The position numbers and the translations under genes were made by a program. Below are positions 16,122 through 22,351 of a stretch of DNA of 31,070 nucleotides, one piece after another. The notes under the pieces are model-generated. The model did no database searches. It saw only the letters and a list, made by a program, of their open reading frames with translations, and was not told the DNA's origin. This DNA is from a virus. Position 1 is the stretch's first letter. Every line of letters starts with the position of its first letter. The DNA lies in IMG/VR virus record IMGVR_UViG_3300046001_008203, positions 1-31,070 of that record, one strand, 5' to 3'.

Positions 16122-16355
16122 ATGAAACAAACCATACTCACTATTGCCGTTATCGTCTTTGTGTATGGTTATCTCTCCGATTCAGATTACCATAATATGG
16201 TTGACAAGCCTAAGAAATCCGTGTATACTTGTAGTCAGATAGATAACTTATCCATGGGTGGCTGGCATCCAGACATTCCAAAAATTGAATTTGACCGTTG
16301 TAATTACTTAAAAGAGAAAGCGAAACAAGACCATGCTCGTACCAATCAAATCTAA
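16122..16355 (+). CDS. Small membrane-anchored or secreted protein (77 aa)
   Basis: Residues 1-19 form a hydrophobic N-terminal segment (ILTIAVIVFVYGYLS), either a signal anchor or an uncleaved signal. The rest is polar with two cysteines (YTCSQ and DRCNY) that could pair in the periplasm. No good ribosome binding site precedes the ATG, so the start is uncertain. It overlaps the GroES-like gene by 23 bases. Confidence 0.6.
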   Translation: MKQTILTIAVIVFVYGYLSDSDYHNMVDKPKKSVYTCSQIDNLSMGGWHPDIPKIEFDRCNYLKEKAKQDHARTNQI

Positions 16356-16593
16356 AGTCCTCATTGAACTACTAGAAAAAGAAACTACTACACCAGGTGG
16401 TATCGTTCTTGCTATTCCAGACCGTGAGGATATTAATAAAGCCAAAGTAATTGCTATTGGTGATAAAGTCCTAGATGTTCAAGTGGGTGACACCGTTCTT
16501 GTTAATTGGAACCAAGCCGTAGAGACCAAGTATGATAAAGACCACAAATACTATATCATTGATGAAGAAGGCATTGTTTTGGTATTTGATTAA
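16333..16593 (+). CDS. GroES-like co-chaperonin
   Basis: Caps host GroEL, probably to help fold the phage capsid protein, as T4 gp31 does. The 86-residue protein has the GroES beta-barrel pattern: VLIELLEKE, a mobile-loop region at about 16-30 (KETTTPGGIVLAIP), KAKVIAIGDKV, VGDTVLVNW and a C-terminal YYIIDEEGIVLVF. It is close to the host GroES length and shorter than T4 gp31, so it looks more like bacterial GroES. Confidence 0.88.
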   Translation: MLVPIKSKVLIELLEKETTTPGGIVLAIPDREDINKAKVIAIGDKVLDVQVGDTVLVNWNQAVETKYDKDHKYYIIDEEGIVLVFD

Positions 16594-16634
16594 TCGGCGC
16601 AACACTTAATCCTTTTGGAAGGCCTCCGGCGCTC

Positions 16635-16922
16635 ATGAACCTACAACTAGAAATACAATTCTTCTGGCCACTCACAGAACAGATAGCGTTAGACTTAGAT
16701 TATACCGAATGCAATCAACCGAAATACTATGTGCCAATTGAATACTCCACGCCAGTTGGAACAGGATATACACTTGCCAATCAACAATGGAGTACAACTT
16801 CTATCTCCGCTGGAACATTACAGTTAGACGTAGATACCACCGTACTCAAAGTAAACGATAAACCACCACTCCTCCGCAGAGGATTATACAAACTATTAGG
16901 AATAAATTGGGAGATTAAATGA
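16635..16922 (+). CDS. Hypothetical phage protein (95 aa)
   Basis: GGAAGG lies upstream in a short GC-rich spacer (16594-16634) that can form small hairpins. The 95-residue product is beta-rich and polar with no membrane segment; the C-terminal block LKVNDKPPLLRRGLYKLLGINW looks conserved-like. No family recognised. It overlaps the next gene by 4 bases (ATGA). Confidence 0.65.
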   Translation: MNLQLEIQFFWPLTEQIALDLDYTECNQPKYYVPIEYSTPVGTGYTLANQQWSTTSISAGTLQLDVDTTVLKVNDKPPLLRRGLYKLLGINWEIK

Positions 16923-17053
16923 AGTATTGGTTAGAATTTACTTTGTTCTATGCACTATGCATACTGTCCATTCCCATGGCACCGTTCGTATTCCTATGGG
17001 TAGTGTATATGAGAGCCTCAGAGGATTATCAGAATAAACTAAAAGGAGATTAA
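16919..17053 (+). CDS. Small single-pass membrane protein (44 aa)
   Basis: ATG overlaps the stop of the previous gene. The 44 residues contain one long hydrophobic stretch (about 4-31, FTLFYALCILSIP then FVFLWVVYM) and a charged C-terminal tail. Its last codons contain AAAAGGAG, the ribosome binding site of the next gene. Function unknown. Confidence 0.6.
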   Translation: MKYWLEFTLFYALCILSIPMAPFVFLWVVYMRASEDYQNKLKGD

Positions 17054-17056
17054 GTA

Positions 17057-17251
17057 ATGGATGGAATGGGACCTGTAGATTCAAACATAATAATAAACTC
17101 GTTACATAAAAAAGTAACAGAACAAGAATCAACCATTATTAACCTCAGAGCAGATGTAGCATTACTCACAGAGATTATTCGAGAACTAGAGGGTAAGAAC
17201 AGAGGCTTAGAGAATTCCCGTAACTTTATTATGAATGTATTGAAGCAATGA
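17057..17251 (+). CDS. Small coiled-coil protein (64 aa)
   Basis: An AAGGAG 10 bases upstream supports ATG 17057. Most of the 64 residues form a heptad-like helix (about 12-60: VTEQESTIINLRADVALLT and following). It has no membrane segment. It could assemble as an oligomer or act as an adaptor; no family recognised. Confidence 0.65.
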   Translation: MDGMGPVDSNIIINSLHKKVTEQESTIINLRADVALLTEIIRELEGKNRGLENSRNFIMNVLKQ

Positions 17252-17252
17252 T

Positions 17253-17759
17253 ATGAAATTAGATACAACGAAAACTTACTTTGATGTAATACCATGTAAA
17301 AGAGGACATTTTGAGAAGTATGTTAAATCAAAATCCTGTGTGGAATGTAATAACCCAATATTAACCACAGAAGAAAGAGCAGAAAAAAACTCTAAAATTA
17401 GGAAGTGGGCAAATGAGAGAGTTGAAAAAGGACTTGGTTGCCATAGTCCTGAACGAATAATGCATAAGTTTGCTAAAATCAGAGCTAAAAAAAGCGGACT
17501 GGAATTCAACATTGATGTATCGGATATTGTAATACCAAAGTATTGTCCTGTATATCCTGAAATAGAATTGTGTAGGAATAAAGGTAGAGTATCTTACAAT
17601 TCACCATCATTTGATAGAGTTGATAATAACAAAGGTTATGTAAAGGGTAATGTAAGTGTTATTTCAAACAAAGCCAATATGTTAAAAAATAATGGTACCT
17701 TAGAAGATTTCAAAAGACTCATAGGGTATATTGAGTCCCACTTCCAAGAAAAAAACTGA
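17253..17759 (+). CDS. HNH-type endonuclease, probably homing
   Basis: The 168-residue protein has an N-terminal zinc site (C15, H19, C29, C32) and a C-terminal phage HNH block: CPVYPEIELC, then SFDRVDNNKGYVKGNVSVIS with D121/R122 and N133, then SNKANMLKNN. This is the usual pattern of short free-standing phage HNH nucleases that insert between genes. It starts 1 base after the coiled-coil gene. A repair nuclease role cannot be excluded. Confidence 0.8.
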   Translation: MKLDTTKTYFDVIPCKRGHFEKYVKSKSCVECNNPILTTEERAEKNSKIRKWANERVEKGLGCHSPERIMHKFAKIRAKKSGLEFNIDVSDIVIPKYCPVYPEIELCRNKGRVSYNSPSFDRVDNNKGYVKGNVSVISNKANMLKNNGTLEDFKRLIGYIESHFQEKN

Positions 17760-17939
17760 ATGGTATTAAAGAAACATGAATTATCTACTGCCTATTGGTG
17801 CGATGAAACGAACCAATGGGTTTTAGGTATGAAGAAAGAGTACCAATGGATTACTGAGAAATCCTCAGAACAATCTTCGTGGATGAATCTGGATGATGCT
17901 TTACTCTGGATCATTCGGCGGGACCAGGAAAAAAATTAG
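17760..17939 (+). CDS. Small Trp-rich protein (59 aa)
   Basis: ATG 17760 overlaps the HNH stop (TGAATG). The 59-residue product has six tryptophans (YWCDETNQWVLGMKKEYQW, then WMNLDDALLWIIRR), suggesting a small beta/alpha domain. It ends in an A-rich stretch. No family recognised. Confidence 0.6.
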   Translation: MVLKKHELSTAYWCDETNQWVLGMKKEYQWITEKSSEQSSWMNLDDALLWIIRRDQEKN

Positions 17940-17979
17940 GAATCACTGGTTCTCCTGGAAAAAAATAAAAAATCACAGA

Positions 17980-18034
17980 GCCCCTAGAAAAAACTTTTTG
18001 GAATAAATCAGTTTGACCATGGGGCACTTTTTTT
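17980..18034 (+). terminator. Likely intrinsic terminator after HNH operon
   Basis: GCCCC (17980-17984) pairs with GGGGC (18021-18025) around a 36-base AT-rich loop, and a run of seven T residues follows at 18028-18034. The stem is short and the loop long, so strength is uncertain, but this is the only stem followed by a real T tract that I found in the window. The region 17940-18160 holds no gene. It has imperfect A-rich direct repeats (CAGGAAAAAAATTAGGAATCAC-like and a second copy about 30 bases on). Confidence 0.5.
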
Positions 18035-18050
18035 ATTAATAACACCATAC

Positions 18051-18141
18051 TGTTGTTTTTACACAACAAGCGTCATATCGTGTCGCTCACAAATTCTAAA
18101 CTCAAAATAATGCTTTACATTTTCTCAAATTAGTGTATAAT
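18051..18141 (+). promoter_or_regulatory. Palindrome-linked promoter 4 (distant palindrome)
   Basis: Exact palindrome TGTTGT-TTTTAC-ACAACA at 18051-18068. The promoter is 45 bp further on: -35 TTTACA at 18114-18119, 16-bp spacer, -10 TATAAT at 18136-18141. This is the widest palindrome-promoter gap in the set. It serves the very AT-rich genes that follow. Confidence 0.65.
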
Positions 18142-18160
18142 AGTCTTATAAACTAAACAA

Positions 18161-18505
18161 ATGAAAGAAAATATGAATACAATAAACACAACAAAATACA
18201 TTAATATGTTAAACTCTAATTCTAAATTTAGAATTGAATTAGTCGAACAATATGATAATGAATGTATTGAATTTAATATAATGAGAAAATCGAATAATAA
18301 ACAAGTATCATATTTTTATATTCATACTAATGATGTTATTACTAATGATAAACTAGATAATACAGTATATGAGATATATTATGATAATGATGTTAATGAA
18401 GAATTAGATAATCAATTCTTTGAATGTGATTTTCTATCGTCTTATATATTCGATGATTATGATAGTTTTTATTCATTCGTGAATAATGAACATTTCGATG
18501 TTTAA
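18161..18505 (+). CDS. Very low-GC, Asn/Asp-rich hypothetical protein
   Basis: The product is up to 114 residues; ATG 18173 (behind GAAAG) may be the true start rather than 18161. It is rich in Asn, Asp, Tyr and Ile (TNDVITNDKLDNTVYEIYYD), predicted soluble and acidic. The gene is only about 20% GC, far below its neighbours (the gene at 18785 is about 45%), which suggests separate origin or acquisition. No family recognised. Confidence 0.65.
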   Translation: MKENMNTINTTKYINMLNSNSKFRIELVEQYDNECIEFNIMRKSNNKQVSYFYIHTNDVITNDKLDNTVYEIYYDNDVNEELDNQFFECDFLSSYIFDDYDSFYSFVNNEHFDV

Positions 18506-18514
18506 TTAATAATA

Positions 18515-18712
18515 ATGAAAGATAATATAATGATTAATAATAATACAGAATTAACTACAATAACATTTAATAATAATGAATTAGATGTTATATACGACGC
18601 ATTAACTGAATTCGAAAATATGACCGATAATGACGGAGAGCAGAATATTATACATGATATATTCACTAAAATATATGTTGCCAATAAACAACATAGTGGA
18701 AATAGTATTTGA
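18515..18712 (+). CDS. Low-GC small acidic protein (65 aa)
   Basis: Shares the extreme AT content of the preceding gene. The start may be 18515 or the ATG at 18530, which has GAAAGAT before it. The product is acidic and helical (NNELDVIYDALTEFENMTDND). Its last codons contain a TGTTGC-N6-ACAACA palindrome and the -35 box of the next promoter. Function unknown. Confidence 0.6.
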   Translation: MKDNIMINNNTELTTITFNNNELDVIYDALTEFENMTDNDGEQNIIHDIFTKIYVANKQHSGNSI

Positions 18713-18736
18713 CATCCAGTCCAATTAGTGTATAAT
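18676..18736 (+). promoter_or_regulatory. Palindrome-linked promoter 5
   Basis: Palindrome TGTTGC-CAATAA-ACAACA at 18676-18693 (one mismatch; same centre as promoter 2), inside the end of a gene. A 15-bp gap follows, then TTGACA at 18709-18714, 16-bp spacer, TATAAT at 18731-18736 followed by GGT. Confidence 0.85.
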
Positions 18737-18784
18737 GGTTTCATAGTAGTTAATTAATAAACAATTTAAAAGAAAAGGAATTAT

Positions 18785-19126
18785 ATGTTTACATTTGCTT
18801 GTGGTTCAATCGAAGGACTTACACTTAATCAAAAGCGTGAGACCATCACAGCGTTAAAAAAGTCCATCTCCATGGAGCTGGCTGAGCGTCGCAATCTCAA
18901 AGCAGTAGAAAAAGAGCAGAAAGCTTTTAATGCCGCAATGAAGCGTGAGTTAGCAATTTCAAGAGCTCAGGCTCGATTACAGAAGCTTTTAGATAAAGCT
19001 TCTCCTGTTGGCAAGAAAGCTATCAAGGCGAATAAAAAGCCTTCAGCTTGCACAGTAATTCAGCAAGAGGCAGTAGAAGCAAACGCTATCGCTTTGAAAT
19101 TTGCTGCCAAGAAGCGTAGCGCCTAG
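18785..19126 (+). CDS. Basic coiled-coil protein (113 aa)
   Basis: AAAGGAAT precedes ATG 18785. The 113-residue product is highly basic and helical, Ala/Lys/Arg-rich (about 20-75 heptad-like: ELAERRNLKAVEKEQKAF and following). It has an Ala/Lys-rich C-terminal half that could bind nucleic acid. GC is about 45%, in sharp contrast with the pair upstream. No family recognised. Confidence 0.7.
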   Translation: MFTFACGSIEGLTLNQKRETITALKKSISMELAERRNLKAVEKEQKAFNAAMKRELAISRAQARLQKLLDKASPVGKKAIKANKKPSACTVIQQEAVEANAIALKFAAKKRSA

Positions 19127-19132
19127 AGGTAA

Positions 19133-19197
19133 GGTGTTGTTTAATTACAACACCATTTTAAATAATTCTTGCCATTTTTGCGAGAGTCCTTTAAAAT
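19133..19197 (+). promoter_or_regulatory. Palindrome-linked promoter 6
   Basis: Exact palindrome TGTTGT-TTAATT-ACAACA at 19135-19152, extended by GG/CC to an 8-bp arm (19133-19154). A 16-bp gap follows, then TTGCCA at 19169-19174, 17-bp spacer, TAAAAT at 19192-19197 followed by GGT. The -10 and -35 boxes are the weakest of the series. Confidence 0.75.
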
Positions 19198-19226
19198 GGT
19201 TATATTAAATGAGAAAAGGAAATAAA

Positions 19227-19352
19227 ATGTATAGTAAATTAATTAAAAAGCTGATTGCGATGGGTTACACCGATATGAATGAAATTAATCAAGCAGTAGT
19301 AAAGTATTTGCGGACTGGCAAATTAGTTAAACCTACTAAAGGAAAAGTATGA
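19227..19352 (+). CDS. Very small protein (41 aa) before Gp88-like gene
   Basis: AAAAGGAAATAAA precedes ATG 19227. The 41 residues are basic and helical (MYSKLIKKLIAMGYTDMNEI, ending KPTKGKV). It overlaps the Gp88-like gene by ATGA, so the two are translated together. Function unknown. Confidence 0.65.
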   Translation: MYSKLIKKLIAMGYTDMNEINQAVVKYLRTGKLVKPTKGKV

Positions 19353-20101
19353 AATTATTGTCCACAGGTAATCCAAAGGTACTGAAAGGTATCAAGCAAG
19401 GCTATAACACCTATATCCTCCATTTGGCACCCGCAGCTCTGTCTGGTCATGAGGTATGTCCTAAGCGGACTGTAGGTTGTACTGATAGCTGCTTGAATAC
19501 AGCTGGTCGTGGTGGTATGTTTAAACGTGGTGAGGTAACGAATGTAATCCAGCAGGCTCGTATTCGTAAAACCAAACTATTCTTTGCTGACCGTGATGGC
19601 TTCATGGAGTTATTAGTAAAGGATATTCTATTAGGCATTAAGCAGTCTGAGCGTCTTGGTCTAATACCTGTATTCCGTTTAAATGGTACTAGTGACCTCT
19701 CATGGGAAAAGTATCCAGTTAAAATGGGTAATGTATTCTATACCAATATTTTTGAGGCATTCCCTAATGTCCAATTCTATGATTACACCAAGGTGCTTGG
19801 TCGTAAGGTACAAGGTATCAGTAATTACCACCTTACCTTTAGTGCCGCAGATGGTAATGATGGTGATGTAACCAAGGCAATTTCACAAGGTTACAATATT
19901 GCCACAGTATTTGGTATTAAGAAAACCGTACCGATGCCTGAATTGTACTTAGGCACCCCAGTCTACAATGGCGATGAGAGCGACCTACGCTTTCTGGATC
20001 CAAAAGGTGTTATAGTAGGGCTGTATGCAAAAGGTAAGGCTAAGAAGGATACAAGTGGCTTTGTGAAATATCCTACTATCAGCTTGAAGATTGCCGCATA
20101 A
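19349..20101 (+). CDS. Gp88-like phage protein with CX6CX3C motif
   Basis: The 250-residue protein matches the pattern I know from the phage/plasmid Gp88 family: GNPKVLKGIKQGY, HLAPAALSG, the cysteine block CPKRTVGCTDSCLNTAGRG (C37, C44, C48) and FRLNGTSDLSWE. The family has no firmly known function. The three clustered cysteines could bind a metal or an Fe-S cluster, but the spacing is not the radical-SAM CX3CX2C. It is expressed from palindrome-linked promoter 6. Confidence 0.75.
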   Translation: MKLLSTGNPKVLKGIKQGYNTYILHLAPAALSGHEVCPKRTVGCTDSCLNTAGRGGMFKRGEVTNVIQQARIRKTKLFFADRDGFMELLVKDILLGIKQSERLGLIPVFRLNGTSDLSWEKYPVKMGNVFYTNIFEAFPNVQFYDYTKVLGRKVQGISNYHLTFSAADGNDGDVTKAISQGYNIATVFGIKKTVPMPELYLGTPVYNGDESDLRFLDPKGVIVGLYAKGKAKKDTSGFVKYPTISLKIAA

Positions 20102-20106
20102 GCCGC

Positions 20107-20168
20107 TGTTGTTTTTTTACAACAAAGTGGCAAATAATTCTTGACATTTTTACCAATACCTGTATAAT
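20107..20168 (+). promoter_or_regulatory. Palindrome-linked promoter 7
   Basis: Exact palindrome TGTTGT-TTTTTT-ACAACA at 20107-20124, 16-bp gap, TTGACA at 20141-20146, 16-bp spacer, TATAAT at 20163-20168 followed by GGT. Drives the gene at 20199. Confidence 0.88.
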
Positions 20169-20198
20169 GGTCGTATCAGTTAAAGAAAAGGAAAAAAT

Positions 20199-20501
20199 AT
20201 GTTAAAACATGAGAACAAAGCAGTAAAAGGTGATATTATCAGAGCTTATGATTTTGCTCCAATGGCAGGTCGTGGCGATTGTTATGTAGAAGGAAAAGTA
20301 ATCGATGCAAATTGTAATGAACCCGGATACAAGTGTTATAAGATAGAAATCACGGCCGATAAATTCGATGGCGATGTTGAAACAGAAATGATTAGAGGTA
20401 ATCGTATCGCTAGTCAAATGTATGTGCCGTATGAGGTGAGTTTTATGGAATATGATTTTAGAGTGATTAATCTAGGTAAATTTGTTAATCGCAAGAGGTA
20501 G
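20199..20501 (+). CDS. Conserved-type phage protein (100 aa)
   Basis: AAAGGAAAAAAT precedes the ATG. The 100-residue protein is a small beta-rich domain (KGDIIRAYDFAPMAGRGDCY, YKCYKIEITADKF, VPYEVSFMEYDFRVI). I recall similar proteins in other aquatic T4-like phages, all hypothetical. It is a single-gene unit between two palindrome-linked promoters. Confidence 0.7.
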   Translation: MLKHENKAVKGDIIRAYDFAPMAGRGDCYVEGKVIDANCNEPGYKCYKIEITADKFDGDVETEMIRGNRIASQMYVPYEVSFMEYDFRVINLGKFVNRKR

Positions 20502-20507
20502 TACCGA

Positions 20508-20571
20508 GGTGTTGTTTTTATACAACACCATTATACAGGACGCTTGCCATTTTGTAGGACTCCTGTATAAT
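20508..20571 (+). promoter_or_regulatory. Palindrome-linked promoter 8
   Basis: Exact palindrome TGTTGT-TTTTAT-ACAACA at 20510-20527, arms extended by GG/CC (20508-20529). A 16-bp gap follows, then TTGCCA at 20544-20549, 16-bp spacer, TATAAT at 20566-20571 followed by GGT. Transcription should begin near 20578, giving an unusually long leader before the gene at 20817. Confidence 0.85.
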
Positions 20572-20600
20572 GGTAGTTATAGTAGTAAAGGTAGTAAAAG

Positions 20601-20810
20601 TCGTGTAGTGTAGTATTCTTAATTGTCACTACTAGCGGGAGCCCCGTGAAATGAAGTGTTTTGTCGCAGGCCAGTTCCAGGTAACTCCAAACCAGGCGGT
20701 GGCACCCGTTAGTCCTACTAGCCCAGAGCGTGTTCATTTATTTGAACTTATCTAGTAGGAAGCATTAAATTAATATGAGGTACCATTGTGGTGCTTCATG
20801 AGGTAAAAGG
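20601..20810 (+). ncRNA. Candidate structured leader RNA (no gene, 20572-20816)
   Basis: About 240 bases with no credible gene, locally GC-rich in an AT-rich genome. Stems visible by eye: 20605-20610 with 20627-20632 (6 bp); 20631-20639 with 20705-20713 (9 bp, one G-U); 20713-20721 with 20752-20760 (9 bp, perfect) enclosing a hairpin at 20732-20747 (GTTCA/TGAAC). A hairpin of 8 pairs with wobbles is at about 20779-20797. CTACTAG (20629-20635) could also pair with CTAGTAG (20752-20758), so two folds compete. It may be a cis-regulatory leader or a free RNA; it matches no RNA family I know. Confidence 0.55.
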
Positions 20811-20816
20811 AGTAAT

Positions 20817-21137
20817 ATGGGTCAGTTTAGTGAATTTGATTATGCAGTAGGTGATTACTGTAGGCACTTAGAAGCGGATCATAATAAGAGCTTTGGTAAT
20901 ATTCCTTATATGTTCGTGTATGAGGTAGGTAGGAAGTATGTAAAAATTATTATGTGTCGTACCAGTTATCCTAGTGAGGATCGCTCTTCACATAGTTGGA
21001 TTGTTATTGGCGACCAAGGTAAGTTTAAGCATGGTGATATACTGAAGTCAGCTACATGGAAGGCACCCGCCAAGAATTTTGCTAGAGGTAATGTATTGAC
21101 GGGTAATTTTAAACACATTAGATGGGCGGGAATATGA
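20817..21137 (+). CDS. Conserved-type phage protein (106 aa)
   Basis: AAAAGGAGTAAT gives a strong ribosome binding site. The 106-residue product is soluble, with FVYEVGRKYVKIIM, a SHSWIVIGDQGKFKHGDILK block and a C-terminal ARGNVLTGNF. The pattern is familiar from hypothetical proteins of marine T4-like phages. Expressed from promoter 8 behind the structured leader. It overlaps the next gene by 4 bases. Confidence 0.7.
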   Translation: MGQFSEFDYAVGDYCRHLEADHNKSFGNIPYMFVYEVGRKYVKIIMCRTSYPSEDRSSHSWIVIGDQGKFKHGDILKSATWKAPAKNFARGNVLTGNFKHIRWAGI

Positions 21138-21394
21138 ATAAGAATAAAGGGTGGTACACAGATTTATTGTTGCAGTATTACCAGACTTACGGACGCACAG
21201 TTGGCCAAAGAGCAGTATTCGCTCGGGTACCAATGTCCAAGTATGATGAGTTTAAAGCTTTGTTTGGCAATAAGTTTAGGTTGAGGTATCGTGGTCCTAG
21301 AGCTCACCGTATCGCTCGAGGTAGGTCTCATTCACTTGCTCAGTCCACTTGCTTGAAGGTAGATGCCACCCACTTCTCCGCTTATATGCAGTAG
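21134..21394 (+). CDS. Basic hypothetical protein (86 aa)
   Basis: The start at 21134 (ATGA overlap) is preferred to the upstream ATG at 21122. The 86-residue product is strongly basic, with an RLRYRGPRAHRIARGRSHS stretch that could bind nucleic acid. The stop lies within palindrome 9. No family recognised. Confidence 0.65.
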   Translation: MNKNKGWYTDLLLQYYQTYGRTVGQRAVFARVPMSKYDEFKALFGNKFRLRYRGPRAHRIARGRSHSLAQSTCLKVDATHFSAYMQ

Positions 21395-21445
21395 TTGTAT
21401 GGAAACAACACTACACTTGCCATCCTACCATATCTGTAGTATAAT
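21393..21445 (+). promoter_or_regulatory. Palindrome-linked promoter 9
   Basis: Palindrome AGTTGT-ATGGAA-ACAACA at 21393-21410 (one mismatch), overlapping the end of the upstream gene. Then a 6-bp gap, TTGCCA at 21417-21422, 17-bp spacer, TATAAT at 21440-21445 followed by GGT. Confidence 0.82.
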
Positions 21446-21494
21446 GGTGGTGTAGTAGAGGTATTTAATTGATTAACAATAGGAGTATTATAGT

Positions 21495-21839
21495 ATGGCT
21501 TTTTTAACAGTAAGAAAAGGTAAGGTAAACCGTCATGAGAAAATTACCCAGGTATTACTAAGTGGTAAGCCTGTGAGTCCCGATGAAATTGCTACAGTAT
21601 TTAAAGGGACTGACCAAGAAGGTGTGCTGTATCGCTTAAGCACTAACATATACAATATCCGTAAGGATGGAGGTATCGTGAAAGTGATTAAGAGTGGTAG
21701 AGCAGTATCAGCATATCAGCTAGTGAATTTTGCCGAGTTTAACAATGATGGGCGTTATGTGGGTAAGCCAAAAGCTGTCGCACAGAAACCTACTGAAGTT
21801 GCTCAGGTAAAAGTTGAGGTAAGTTCTGAGGTAAACTAA
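21495..21839 (+). CDS. Possible winged-helix DNA-binding protein (114 aa)
   Basis: AGGAGTATTATAGT precedes the ATG. Residues about 12-75 read like a small winged-helix domain: RHEKITQVLLSGKPVSPDEI (helix), EGVLYRLSTNIYNIRKDGG (recognition-helix-like) and VKVIKSGRAVSAYQLV (wing). The tail 85-114 is Val/Lys/Gln-rich and probably disordered. It sits in the middle of the palindrome-linked promoters and is itself behind one, so it is a candidate regulator of them. The fold call is by eye only. Confidence 0.55.
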   Translation: MAFLTVRKGKVNRHEKITQVLLSGKPVSPDEIATVFKGTDQEGVLYRLSTNIYNIRKDGGIVKVIKSGRAVSAYQLVNFAEFNNDGRYVGKPKAVAQKPTEVAQVKVEVSSEVN

Positions 21840-21846
21840 AACTCTC

Positions 21847-21899
21847 TGTGGCATTCCAAAACCGTTCTGGTTTCTATCAGGATCGTTCTGGATGCCACA
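21847..21899 (+). repeat. Hairpin after the winged-helix gene
   Basis: TGTGGCATTC (21847-21856) pairs with GGATGCCACA (21890-21899), 10 bp with one G-U, around a loop that holds a second hairpin AAACC/GGTTT (21859-21873) and two copies of CGTTCTGG. No T tract follows. It begins 7 bases after the stop codon, so it may protect or process the 3' end of the upstream mRNA. Confidence 0.55.
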
Positions 21900-21931
21900 T
21901 AGAAACTTAGATCCACTTGAAGCACCTAGGT

Positions 21932-22043
21932 AGCGAAGCAGTTAGCGAAGCGATAGTTAAAAACTATCACGCTTATAACTAAAAGTAATAAGAAGGAGTT
22001 TTCGTGAGTTTTCGTGGTTCGGTAGATTATAGTTTTTAACTAT
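21932..22043 (+). repeat. Inverted and tandem repeats in non-coding stretch 21840-22131
   Basis: A 15-base sequence ATAGTTAAAAACTAT (21953-21967) recurs as its exact reverse complement at 22029-22043, 61 bases away; each copy is also nearly self-complementary. Between and beside them are two copies of TAGCGAAGC (about 21930-21950) and a tandem AGTTTTCGTG (21997-22016). No gene is seen here. The set could form one long stem or two small hairpins. Confidence 0.6.
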
Positions 22044-22073
22044 TGATATGAGGATACTATAGTAATAATTGTT

Positions 22074-22102
22074 TTGCCAAGCGTTTATTACTATGTTATA
22101 CT
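22074..22102 (+). promoter_or_regulatory. Sigma70-like promoter without palindrome
   Basis: TTGCCA at 22074-22079, 17-bp spacer, TATACT at 22097-22102, with the gene's ATG at 22132 behind AAAGGAAT. No TGTTGT-N6-ACAACA site lies upstream, but the repeats at 21932-22043 end 30 bp before the -35 box and might take that role. Confidence 0.6.
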
Positions 22103-22131
22103 GTATTATAGAATTTAGAATAAAGGAATTA

Positions 22132-22341
22132 ATGATTAATAGTGTATTGAAGTGGTCTGGTTGTTTTCTAGTAATAGCAGGTGCGATATGTACCTCATAT
22201 AGAATAGATCCATTAAATATCATTTTATTAAATATGGCTTCTGTATGTTATCTCTCATGGGGATATCGTATAAAAGAATGGAATCAGGTAGTTGTGAATG
22301 TAGTATTAATTGTAATTTATATAATCGGATTAATAGGATAA
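22132..22341 (+). CDS. Small two-pass membrane protein (69 aa)
   Basis: ATG 22132 follows AAAGGAATTA and lies downstream of the promoter; the longer reading from 22069 would start before the transcription start. The 69 residues have hydrophobic segments at about 4-20, 27-42 and 50-68, with a WGYRIKEWNQ loop. That could be two or three membrane passes. The LNMASVCYLSWGYRIKEWNQ part recalls small transporter-like or PnuC-like pieces, but this is weak. Confidence 0.65.
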   Translation: MINSVLKWSGCFLVIAGAICTSYRIDPLNIILLNMASVCYLSWGYRIKEWNQVVVNVVLIVIYIIGLIG

Positions 22342-22351
22342 AAGGAATAAT

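Noticed and set aside
18110-18141. T4 MotA box (TGCTTTA) before TATAAT, which would make a middle promoter
   Set aside because: The spacing to the -10 box is 18 bases rather than the about 12 of T4 middle promoters, and TTTACA in the same place serves as an ordinary -35 box. No other MotA-like site was seen.
20531-20737. 68-codon - strand frame across the leader of the gene at 20817
   Set aside because: No ribosome binding site, Tyr/His/Leu-rich low-quality protein, and it runs antisense to a region that folds well as RNA.
20600-20760. tRNA or tmRNA gene in the GC-rich leader
   Set aside because: No acceptor stem, no T-arm with the usual TTCGA-type loop (GTTCA/TGAAC encloses six T/A bases) and no CCA end.
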